NCBI GenBank assembly: GCA_030613045.1
Contig: JAUWMS010000003.1
Coordinates: 1-17,048 of the forward strand
Direction: 5' to 3'
From: Candidatus Latescibacterota bacterium
GTDB taxonomy: Bacteria; Latescibacterota; 4484-107
DNA length: 17,048 nt
The notes under the pieces were generated by a model, which had not been told where the DNA came from, ran no database searches, and saw only the letters and a program-made list of their open reading frames with translations. The position numbers were made by a program, and so were the translations under genes. This document shows positions 10,766 to 17,048 of the stretch, piece after piece (within the stretch, counting starts at the first letter, position 1; every line of letters begins with the position of its first letter).

Positions 10766-10794
10766 AATATAAACAACATCCGTCAGCTTGTCAA
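10766..10794 (-). promoter_or_regulatory. Sigma-70-type promoter of the riboswitch-controlled transcript
   Basis: The minus strand has TTGACA (10794-10789), a 17-bp spacer, and TATATT (10771-10766), a near-consensus pair with an A-rich stretch upstream. Transcription should begin near 10758, leaving about 120 nt before the aptamer. It is the best promoter match in the window. Confidence 0.75.
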
Positions 10795-10888
10795 GACTTT
10801 TTCTCTCCCCTAAACCAGACAATAGAAATGCAGCAAGGATTATGAAAGCAGCCTCTTGAGTAGAGTTCTTTCCCTATCGCAGATATTT

Positions 10889-11044
10889 CTTAGTGCACGA
10901 AATCACAATTACGATGACGGTTTTTGCGACTTGGCATGGAGACTCTTCACTGCGTTTAGAGTGACAAACGCTGTCATTCTGGTGTAGCCGAAAAATCTCC
11001 CATAATCAGGTTACGCCATAATATCTATGATTTCGTGCACAAAG
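10889..11044. repeat. 156-bp palindromic MITE-like element
   Basis: Terminal inverted repeats of 17 bp with one mismatch, CTTAGTGCACGAAATCA (10889-10905) and TGATTTCGTGCACAAAG (11028-11044), bound an element whose centre (TGACA-AACGC-TGTCA, 10962-10976) is also an inverted repeat. The inner arms (GGAGACTCTTCACT and GCCGAAAAATCTCC) resemble the widespread 'GTCATTCTGAGCGAAGC' family of dispersed palindromes. The right end lies 8 bp after the sulfatase stop codon, so the hairpin may also serve as its terminator. No transposase and no clear target-site duplication are seen. Confidence 0.8.
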
Positions 11045-11051
11045 TAATCCA

Positions 11052-12470
11052 TCATACGCCTCCATTTCGGGCGAGATAGACCGAGATCGGCGCGGGCCCG
11101 GCATCACAGCACTCGTTCATCATGCCGGGCAACGGTTGACCGATCACAGCCTCGATCCGCTTTCGCTGCATCGCGACCACGTCCGGGTATCGGTGCACCA
11201 CGTTGATCCGCTCCTCGGGGTCCTGCCGGAGATCGTAGAGTTCCGGCTCCGGATCTTCGTACCCCACGCCCACCACGTAGTTCCATTGGTCGTCCCGGAC
11301 CGAAACCCGTGCCTCTGCTCTGCCATTGCAGAATCGGGCCCATCCGATCACCACGTGGTCTCGAATCGAGGCCGCCTTCCCCATTACCAGTGGCCATGCG
11401 TTTTGGCCTTCCATGGGCTGGACGATGCCCAATAGGGCCAGCGCCGTGGCCGGGATGTCGTGTGCCTGCACGAATCCATCTACACGCTGGCCTTCCGGTG
11501 TGCCCGGATGCCGGACGTAGAGGTTCAGCCGCGTATTATACGGATGCAGGTGGTCCGGGCCTTTGCCGACCTGACCGTGATCGAACATCTGCGTACCGTG
11601 ATCGGACGTGAGGACGACGAGGGTATCCTCCCGCCTTCCCAGTGCGTCCAGCTTATCCAAGAGATGTCCCACCCACCGGTCCACAAGGGTCACCTCTCCG
11701 AAGTAGAGCGCCTCGAGTCGCTCGTCCTCTTCCGAGGATCGCTCCCCGCCCAGACCGGGATAGATGAAGTCCAGACCCTTGTACCCTTTCATGTACTTCT
11801 CCGCATACGCCTCCGGTGGATCCCACGGCTCGTGCGGATCGAAGCTGTCCACCCAGAGAAAGAACGGCGCGTTCGTGTGGTTGTCCTCCAGCCAGTCCGC
11901 AGCCGCACGGAAGACGCGCGCGCACTGGTAGTCCGCCTCGTTCTTCCGACCCCGCTGATTGTAGAGGTACTGCACGAGCGCGGGATACTTGCGATATTGA
12001 TCCGGCTCCCTCAGAGATCGCCGGAGTCCCTCCGCGATCATCTCCGGCGTGCCGCCTTTCCAGTTGTCCGTCTCCTGTCCCCGCACGAATTCGTACGTCA
12101 TAAATCCCCGCGTGTAGTTCATCGTCGGCTTGAACATGTGATACGTGTCCCCTACCAGGCCGGTCATATATCCCCGTTCGCGCAGGATTTCGGCCAAGGT
12201 GTCCTGCTCGGGTGGGATCTTGTGCCAGCCCGGGGCGTGGTGCCAATGCCCCCTCCGGTCGAAGTTCCACCGCCAGGGGAAGGACCGCATGCCGGTCATG
12301 GCCGAACGCCGCATCTGGAGCGTGGGCTGTCCTTCTCCGAACGCGTTTGTGAAGCACACGGACTCTTCGGCGAAGCGATCCAGGTTCGGAGTCTCCACGT
12401 GGCTCAGCTTCTGTCCTTTTCCGATGATGTCCGCGCGAAACGTATCCAGACAGATGATCACAAGATTCAT
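11052..12470 (-). CDS. Sulfatase-family hydrolase with Thr in place of the catalytic Cys/Ser
   Basis: 472-residue member of the sulfatase/alkaline-phosphatase superfamily. Metal-site signatures are in place: N-terminal IICLDTFRAD (Asp9, Asp14), DSFDPHEPW (208-216), TSDHGTQMFDHG (289-299, Asp290/His291) and KGPDH (303-307). The usual C/S-x-P-x-R motif for formylglycine formation is replaced. Aligning on the downstream TG (Thr59-Gly60) puts Thr50 at the nucleophile position and Arg54 at the conserved Arg (TLQMR). It may therefore be a Thr-dependent phosphodiesterase-like hydrolase or an unconventional sulfatase, not a formylglycine enzyme. The start ATG at 12470 follows AGGAAAGGAG. No signal peptide is evident, so cytoplasmic action on imported fragments is plausible. 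It shares the strand of the heparinase gene, separated by a terminator and 500 bp. Confidence 0.9.
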   Translation of the reverse strand: MNLVIICLDTFRADIIGKGQKLSHVETPNLDRFAEESVCFTNAFGEGQPTLQMRRSAMTGMRSFPWRWNFDRRGHWHHAPGWHKIPPEQDTLAEILRERGYMTGLVGDTYHMFKPTMNYTRGFMTYEFVRGQETDNWKGGTPEMIAEGLRRSLREPDQYRKYPALVQYLYNQRGRKNEADYQCARVFRAAADWLEDNHTNAPFFLWVDSFDPHEPWDPPEAYAEKYMKGYKGLDFIYPGLGGERSSEEDERLEALYFGEVTLVDRWVGHLLDKLDALGRREDTLVVLTSDHGTQMFDHGQVGKGPDHLHPYNTRLNLYVRHPGTPEGQRVDGFVQAHDIPATALALLGIVQPMEGQNAWPLVMGKAASIRDHVVIGWARFCNGRAEARVSVRDDQWNYVVGVGYEDPEPELYDLRQDPEERINVVHRYPDVVAMQRKRIEAVIGQPLPGMMNECCDAGPAPISVYLARNGGV

Positions 12471-12560
12471 GGCACTTGCTCTCCTTTCCTCTGATTCCCT
12501 CGCAATAGGGTGAAGCTACGCAGATGGCTATCCCACAATCCTGAGTTGGGTAAGACGGAA

Positions 12561-12589
12561 TCCCTAAGCAACGTCGGTGTCTTTGTCAA
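12561..12589 (-). promoter_or_regulatory. Possible promoter of the sulfatase-like gene
   Basis: The minus strand has TTGACA (12589-12584) within AAAAGACTTGACAA, closely matching the context of the riboswitch promoter (AAAAGTCTTGACAA). The hexamer 17 bp downstream is TAGGGA, a poor -10, so activity may need an activator or the site may be spurious. Confidence 0.35.
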
Positions 12590-12747
12590 GTCTTTTCTTG
12601 ATGTATAGGAGAGTATAAAATGTGATTGCGGAAATGGGTGCTTATTCCGATATTATCGGCATGGCTACCCTACCAAACACAGGTGAAATTCTGAAATTTC
12701 CCCATAACAACCGGATTGAAATCCCGTTTCCGGGGGACTTTGTTTTT

Positions 12748-12772
12748 ATCCGTGAGATCCGTGTCCCATTGT
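12748..12772. repeat. 25-bp dispersed repeat, copy 2
   Basis: Identical to 3413-3437. It lies beyond the heparinase terminator on the minus strand, in the same relative order as in the relic block at 3413-3637. Confidence 0.75.
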
Positions 12773-12777
12773 CTTTG

Positions 12778-12843
12778 TCGAGGACCTTTCTTTTGGACTG
12801 CCTCGACTGGTCGAGGACCTTTCTCTTGGACTGCCTCGACTAT
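12778..12843. repeat. Two tandem 33-bp hairpin units
   Basis: Units 12778-12810 and 12811-12843 differ at only a few positions. Each contains the 7-bp inverted repeat GTCGAGG / CCTCGAC around ACCTTTCTYTTGGACTG, so each can fold alone and the two can also pair with each other. The equivalent place in the duplicated block near 3440 lacks them. They may be short mobile palindromes inserted after the duplication. Confidence 0.75.
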
Positions 12844-12891
12844 GGGTTTTGTTTGTACCTCTGCTGCTCTGCGGTCTTTGCGTCGAAAAAG

Positions 12892-12957
12892 AAAAAGGCC
12901 CTCCTGTGGGATTGCTAAGGAGGGCCATTCTATGCCCGGTTAGGAGGGCCTTTTTTT
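12892..12957 (-). terminator. Intrinsic terminator of the heparinase-family gene
   Basis: On the minus strand, just after the stop codon, two copies of GGCCCTCCT (12950-12942 and 12926-12918) precede one AGGAGGGCC (12905-12897) followed by TTTTTC. The inner stem-loop is the same as that at 3486-3515. The extra arm offers an alternative pairing and, with the T-run at 12951-12957, gives termination potential in the plus direction too. Confidence 0.82.
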
Positions 12958-12970
12958 CTCGATCCGGAAA

Positions 12971-15900
12971 TCAACCGATTGAAACTCGACAGGCTTCTCC
13001 CACGGATCGAACCTCCCAGGAATCCCCAGACTTGGTCGCCGTCGCCCAATTTAAGACCTCGGCTTCGTCGCCGACGCCATAGTCGTACACGAAGAATTCG
13101 CTCCCCTCCGGATAGGAGGCTTCGAGCACCGCCTCGTTCGCCTCCGGATGCGCCTCCCGGTCTATGTGAACATCGTGCGGCTGATTGTAATAGGCGATGA
13201 TGCCGGTGATGCCCCGGATCACGAAAGCGCCCCCTCCGGAAGCATTTTCCATCGTGGCTCCGACGTACTCGGAATAGCGATCCACAAAGGTTCCGTCCGC
13301 CTGGGGCGCGAGACCGGCGAAGACCATCTGGCCGCAGCTTTTCAGGATGCCGTCGGCCACTCCGGTGACTTTCCCCGCACCGATGCACGAGTCGAAGTCG
13401 AGTGTCAATTCCCACGCGCCGTCCGTCAACGTCTGAGCGGACACAATCGTGTACATCGCGCTGTGCCGCCGGTTGTGAAAACGGATGCGCTGTCCCGCGA
13501 GATTCAATTTGCCGGGAAATCCCTCGATCCGTACCGTGCGCCTCGCGCGATCCACCGCACTAATTTCACCCCGAAGCGTTGCCGCATTCAGCTTGAGCGA
13601 AACGTCTCCGATCCGCGCGAACGTGCCTCCGAAGATCGCCACCCGGTTCGTACGCCCGGCGGATGAAGTGACCACCGCATACGCCGCGTCCGTAGAAAAT
13701 TCCTCCGCTTCGCCCCCCCGTCCGGAGTACCCCGGCTGCATGACGATGAGATCGGTCCCGCCTATACGCTTCACCTCGATGCACACCGGATCGAATTCGG
13801 ATTGCGGATTCTGAACTTCGCACTCTGCGTCCATCTTCACTTTGAGACGCTGCGCGTTCGTTATGACCGATTTCGCTCCGCGCGGTTCAATGACGGTGAC
13901 GAACTGGCTGGAGAGCCGGTTCTCCTCCGTCCGAAGCACGAAGGTGTTGGAGAGCGATTCATCCCCTTTCCGCGAGAAATAGGCCATTTTGAGCTTATAT
14001 TGTTTCGGGTTGGCCGGGGGCCTGCCGTCTCCCACCTCTAACAACGTGCCCTCCTCCGGAAGCGTGATAAAGCGCACGCCCGCGCTGGGTTCTTCACCCG
14101 TCGAATAGGTGATGCTCGCGGGGCCGTCCAACAGCCCGCGTGAGACGTTGGTGATCATCGAGAACGGGTCCAGCGCGCTTTCGCCGAGATCATCCACGTA
14201 GGGTTTTCCGTAATGGCCCGTCGGATCGCCCAGCGTGCCGCCGGACTGTTTATCGAGTTGAACCCCCGAAACCAAGGCGCGCCCCTGGGGTCCGTGGATC
14301 GCCAGGTGGTGCTCGATTCCGCCCCGGAGCCGGAACATATCCACCACGTAGAAATCCTCCTCCGAAACGTCCACGAGCATGACGAATCGCCGATACACAT
14401 CCACCTGCGGAGTCGGGCGACCTGCGCTCGGCCGGTGATAGGAAGGCTGCTCCTCCAAATCATCGTCCGCTCGGTGCGAGGTGATCCGGTAAGGATCCTG
14501 CTCGAGGTCCACCAATTGCACGGAACCCGCATCCACAAACGCGTGCGCCATTCCCACGTCCAACTTGCATCCCCAGTGATGATGCCGCTCCGGGTCCTTG
14601 CGATCCACAATCGCCGTATTGTGCCCGAAGATATTGGACTCCCACGCGGCTCCGAGCTTCCACGACATCGGGTACCCGAGCTCAGGCATCAAATCCTGCC
14701 CCCGGGCATAGAGGCCCAGGTTCAACGGATCGTTGTGCGCGTGCGTGCGAGGCGCACCATAGAACAACGTCACCACTCCCCGATTTTCTCCTCGGCCTCT
14801 CCTCAAAATTGCCACCTTGTACCCGTCCCGGATCTCGCTCGTTTTCTCCATGTGAGCGAGAACAGCCTCCGCGTCGGCCCGGATTTTCTCGTCCATCGGC
14901 TCCCGGTCGAGTGCGTGAAACACCGTGCCATCCGGCTCGATCAACGCGGGCGCGCAGGACGGATCCCCAAACTCCCGGTACGCGCGATCCATGAGTTCCT
15001 TCGACACCATATTATGCGTAATTTTCATAAGGCTCTTCGGGGTTCCCGGCGTTCCGCCGGTATCGGCAATCCGGATGGGAAAGCGATCCAGACAGATCAT
15101 CGCGGCATAGTGGTTGATAAACTCCCTGAGGCGCGGATGATGCAGAAAATCGGGAAATTCTTTCTCCGGTAGCGCGTCCGGATGCCTCCGGCGCAGACGC
15201 TCCATGATCACCCCCGCTTCGAGGATTTCGCTGCGACAATGGGCGTCGTACGAGGGGCTTTCGAAGCTGGAGCCGTCCTTCTGGATGACGTTGGCGAAAA
15301 AATATCGTTCCGGTCCGGGGGCCTTCTCATAAAGCCAGCGGATGATGTCTAAGGAGTTGGGATGCTGGTCGGAGAAGTCATCGAGCACGGAGGCGACGGT
15401 GGTGAGCGCTTTTTGAACCGTGCCGATATTGGGGCTGATCACGCGGTCGAAATGAGCCTGAATGCCGGGCAACAGCAGGTGTTCCTCGATGTAGGCTCGG
15501 TACGCATCCGCCGAGACGATCTCCGGATTGCGCCGGCGGATGAAGTCCGCGATTCCCGGATCCTCGTCCAGCGCATCGAAAATAATATCGTACACTATCG
15601 CATGCTTGCGAAGCGCCTCCGAGGACCATATCCGGTCGCTGAGCATGCCGGAGTAAACGCCGTAAGAACCGTCGTAACAGCGATCCCGCCGGTCGGTCGA
15701 ATTGGGGTATTCCTCGGCGATGCGGTACAGGATCAGCGCGGCCTTGCGGGCGTATTTGAGATCGCCGGTCTGCTCATACATCTCGGCCAACGCGACCATC
15801 CCGGGAACGATGTACATGATGTACGCCCGATGGCAATATTCGCCGAGAAAGTAGTAGCGCTGTCCGTTCCGCACATACCCCGTGCCGTCGTCGGGAAAAT

Positions 15901-16255
15901 CTCCGCTCGTAAGGTCGCCGGAGCCGAAATCGTTCGACGGGTAGAATTCCCCCTCCACCGAGCATTTCAGCTTGTAGGGGTGGTTCACCGGATCAATCAC
16001 CCAGCAATATCTCGGATCCGGTCCCTTGGCCTTGATCTCCGTCCCGTGGACCGGGCAGCCCGCCAACTCGTTAGCCAGACCCACCCACTTGATGCGTGCC
16101 GTGGGCATCAGAGCATACCCCTTCTCGTCGCTCAGATCGGCGTACGGATGCTGAGTCGCCATTTTTGTTGCCCATTCATGCGTGGCGACGTTGTGCCGAA
16201 TCGTTTTCCGTACCGCGTCCGTACTGAAGGTTCGGCGCTGCTTTCGGGATTTCAT
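12971..16255 (-). CDS. Heparinase II/III-family protein (probable polysaccharide lyase)
   Basis: 1094 residues, much longer than typical heparinase II/III enzymes. The N-terminal half looks like the alpha/alpha toroid (VATHEWA near 23-29, then helical repeats; DGSSFESPSYDAH near 325-338). The central beta-sandwich has the family hallmark: THAHNDPLNLGLYARG with His505 and His507, PELGYP with Tyr528, and FGHNTAIVD with His545. Members cleave uronic-acid glycans such as heparin-like or alginate-like chains by beta-elimination; the substrate here is not readable. A C-terminal extension of about 250 residues, beta-rich and ending WEVRSVGEACRVSIG, is unrecognised; a relic of its end lies at 3537-3637. 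The ATG at 16255 follows AGGAG with good spacing. The N-terminus is basic (MKSRKQRR) without a hydrophobic stretch, so export is not evident. A repeat element abuts the ribosome binding site. Confidence 0.9.
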   Translation of the reverse strand: MKSRKQRRTFSTDAVRKTIRHNVATHEWATKMATQHPYADLSDEKGYALMPTARIKWVGLANELAGCPVHGTEIKAKGPDPRYCWVIDPVNHPYKLKCSVEGEFYPSNDFGSGDLTSGDFPDDGTGYVRNGQRYYFLGEYCHRAYIMYIVPGMVALAEMYEQTGDLKYARKAALILYRIAEEYPNSTDRRDRCYDGSYGVYSGMLSDRIWSSEALRKHAIVYDIIFDALDEDPGIADFIRRRNPEIVSADAYRAYIEEHLLLPGIQAHFDRVISPNIGTVQKALTTVASVLDDFSDQHPNSLDIIRWLYEKAPGPERYFFANVIQKDGSSFESPSYDAHCRSEILEAGVIMERLRRRHPDALPEKEFPDFLHHPRLREFINHYAAMICLDRFPIRIADTGGTPGTPKSLMKITHNMVSKELMDRAYREFGDPSCAPALIEPDGTVFHALDREPMDEKIRADAEAVLAHMEKTSEIRDGYKVAILRRGRGENRGVVTLFYGAPRTHAHNDPLNLGLYARGQDLMPELGYPMSWKLGAAWESNIFGHNTAIVDRKDPERHHHWGCKLDVGMAHAFVDAGSVQLVDLEQDPYRITSHRADDDLEEQPSYHRPSAGRPTPQVDVYRRFVMLVDVSEEDFYVVDMFRLRGGIEHHLAIHGPQGRALVSGVQLDKQSGGTLGDPTGHYGKPYVDDLGESALDPFSMITNVSRGLLDGPASITYSTGEEPSAGVRFITLPEEGTLLEVGDGRPPANPKQYKLKMAYFSRKGDESLSNTFVLRTEENRLSSQFVTVIEPRGAKSVITNAQRLKVKMDAECEVQNPQSEFDPVCIEVKRIGGTDLIVMQPGYSGRGGEAEEFSTDAAYAVVTSSAGRTNRVAIFGGTFARIGDVSLKLNAATLRGEISAVDRARRTVRIEGFPGKLNLAGQRIRFHNRRHSAMYTIVSAQTLTDGAWELTLDFDSCIGAGKVTGVADGILKSCGQMVFAGLAPQADGTFVDRYSEYVGATMENASGGGAFVIRGITGIIAYYNQPHDVHIDREAHPEANEAVLEASYPEGSEFFVYDYGVGDEAEVLNWATATKSGDSWEVRSVGEACRVSIG

Positions 16256-16269
16256 CAGGATCTCCTGTA

Positions 16270-16409
16270 CTTGGATTATTCACCAGTCTTGGATGATGCG
16301 CCCCGGCTTCGGACTTTTCTAAAAAAACAGCATTTTGAAACCGGAACTCCAAAACACTTTGCTGCACAAAAGCAAAGAAGGATTTTTGAGGAATTTGTGA
16401 ATCATGCAG
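16270..16409. repeat. MITE-like repeat, copy 1
   Basis: About 140 bp, directly repeated at 16728-16865 with roughly 80% visible identity (shared blocks include GGATGATGCGCCCCGGCTTC, TTTTGAAACCGG and GCAAAGAAGGATTTT). The ends are inverted: GGATTATTCAC at one side and GTGAATCATGC at the other. The left end is 15 bp from the heparinase start codon, so any promoter of that gene must lie in or beyond this repeat. Confidence 0.8.
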
Positions 16410-16727
16410 TACGGATGTCCCGTCAGGGACAGGATATTTATAGCATTGGGAAATAGCCGATAACCTTCCCCAAGTCCCGTGAGGGACGAGATATACATGA
16501 GTAAACACATAATGCCGAAAGGTGCATTCGGAAGGATATTCAGCCACTTGCAAAAGCCCGAAAAACGAGGAGACGCAACTCCGCTCGCAACGACAAAACG
16601 ACTCTATTATTGTCATTGCGAGGCATGAAGCAAGTGGCTCTATTGGATAAATATGCCGTCCCTATGGGACTTGGAAGTATTTTGAGGATTGTTTTGCTAT
16701 AGATATTTTGTCCCTAACGGGACAGAA
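16410..16727. repeat. Composite palindromic repeat island
   Basis: Four GTCCC...GGGAC palindromes lie at 16417-16430, 16474-16487, 16658-16670 and 16710-16723. Judged by the flanking GATATTTATAGCA-like tail, the first two point right and the last two left. Between them is a hairpin element, 16541-16640, with AGCCACTTGC / GCAAGTGGCT outer arms and CTCGCAACGACA / TGTCATTGCGAG inner arms (one mismatch). The whole forms a roughly symmetrical inverted repeat about 310 bp long. A further small hairpin, CCGAA...TTCGG, sits near 16514-16531 in one arm only. Confidence 0.75.
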
Positions 16728-16865
16728 CCTGGATTATTCACTAGGTCCAGGATGATGCGCCCCGGCTTCAGGTTTTTCTAAAAAAAGCGTTTTGAAACCG
16801 GGAATCCAAAATACTTTGCCACACAAGAGCAAAGAAGGATTTTGGCGAATTAATGAATCATGCAG
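16728..16865. repeat. MITE-like repeat, copy 2
   Basis: Second copy of the element at 16270-16409, in the same orientation. Its ends, CCTGGATTATTCAC and the inverse of CCTGCATGATTCAC, match at 12 of 14 positions. It carries no coding capacity, so mobilisation would need a transposase elsewhere. Confidence 0.8.
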
Positions 16866-16878
16866 GTGTAAAAGAATG

Positions 16879-16904
16879 TAGGGGCACAAAATTTTGCGCC
16901 CCTA
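16879..16904. terminator. Palindrome after the partial ThuA-like gene, possible terminator
   Basis: TAGGGGC (16879-16885) pairs with GCCCCTA (16898-16904), and the inner CAAAATTTTG continues the palindrome with one mismatch. It begins 7 bp after the stop codon of the leftward gene at 16911. The T-tract beyond it on the minus strand is poor, so it may instead be a dispersed palindromic repeat. Confidence 0.5.
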
Positions 16905-16910
16905 TGGACC

Positions 16911-17048
16911 TCAGACGTGCTCCAGTGGTTTGGCATTCCCGAAGACCGGGACGGGTCCTTCACCGGGAGCCGCCCAGCGCACCGCATTCGTGATCACTCT
17001 CAGTACGTCGGGATGGTAGTATATGGGAAAGGTCTCGTGCCCCGGCCG
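16911..17048 (-). CDS. C-terminus of a probable ThuA-like (trehalose utilisation) domain protein, partial
   Basis: The last 45 codons of a leftward gene whose start lies beyond the window. The residues GHETFPIYYHPDVLRVITNAV followed by RWAAP fit the end of ThuA-like/class I glutamine-amidotransferase-like domains, where a GHE/GH motif is followed by a helix ending NAVRWA. A short tail (VPVFGNAKPLEHV) precedes the TGA at 16913-16911. ThuA-like proteins are often found in sugar-utilisation clusters, which suits this setting, but their biochemical role is poorly defined. The family call rests on a short segment. Confidence 0.62.
   Translation of the reverse strand, partial: RPGHETFPIYYHPDVLRVITNAVRWAAPGEGPVPVFGNAKPLEHV

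Noticed and set aside
11460..12494. A 344-codon frame antisense to the sulfatase-like gene
   Set aside because: The opposite strand has clear sulfatase motifs throughout; this frame has no domain or ribosome site and reflects third-position GC bias.
12622..12918. Short plus-strand frames in the 12471-12970 intergenic region
   Set aside because: They run through tandem hairpins, the dispersed repeat and the terminator, and encode repeated low-information sequence.
15362..16456. A 364-codon frame antisense to the heparinase-family gene, extending into the repeat island
   Set aside because: Shadow of the conserved gene; its end lies in MITE-like repeats, and no protein family is recognised.
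16410..16727. CRISPR array suggested by the four GTCCC...GGGAC repeats
   Set aside because: Repeats are short palindromes in opposing orientations with unequal spacing and no uniform spacers; they are dispersed palindromic elements.

Overview
The window reads as a piece of a Gram-negative bacterial chromosome, most likely from an uncultivated lineage of the wider FCB/PVC neighbourhood (Latescibacterota- or Poribacteria-like). This is an inference from the gene mix (LacZ-type beta-galactosidase, sulfatase-like hydrolase, long heparinase II/III protein, a probable ThuA-like end), from a giant secreted protein ending in a FlgD/T9SS-like domain, and from the many short palindromic intergenic repeats. 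No rRNA or tRNA gene is present to settle the taxonomy.

Layout. 1-259: leader with small hairpins and repeat debris. 260-3367 (+): GH2 beta-galactosidase. 3368-3788: gene graveyard with a bidirectional terminator, a decayed copy of the 3' end of the heparinase gene found 9 kb away, and an orphan C-terminal coding fragment. 3789-5042 (-): MFS transporter. 5043-5260: no gene recognised. 5261-10417 (-): very large secreted protein with two six-repeat Kelch-like propellers, a PD40/TolB-like propeller, Ig-like domains and a C-terminal sorting-type domain. 10418-10794 (-): its leader, with a consensus-like promoter, a cyclic-di-GMP-I (GEMM-I) riboswitch and an intrinsic terminator. 10889-11044: palindromic MITE-like element. 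11052-12470 (-): sulfatase-superfamily hydrolase with Thr at the usual Cys/Ser position. 12471-12970: intergenic region with tandem hairpins and a terminator. 12971-16255 (-): heparinase II/III-family protein. 16256-16910: nested repeat island. 16911-17048 (-): C-terminus of a probable ThuA-like protein, cut by the window edge.

The lyase, sulfatase-like enzyme, beta-galactosidase and transporter fit a locus for breaking down an acidic, possibly sulfated polysaccharide and importing the products; the pairing with a particular glycan is inference. The most interesting part is the leader of the giant protein. A c-di-GMP aptamer with an unusual P2 loop is followed by a terminator whose 5' arm overlaps the aptamer 3' end. 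The gene has a strong Shine-Dalgarno but no ATG, GTG or TTG at the right distance: only ATA or ATT, with the ATT overlapping the stop codon of a leader reading frame. This suggests that surface display of a multi-propeller protein is switched by c-di-GMP, with an unconventional translation start.
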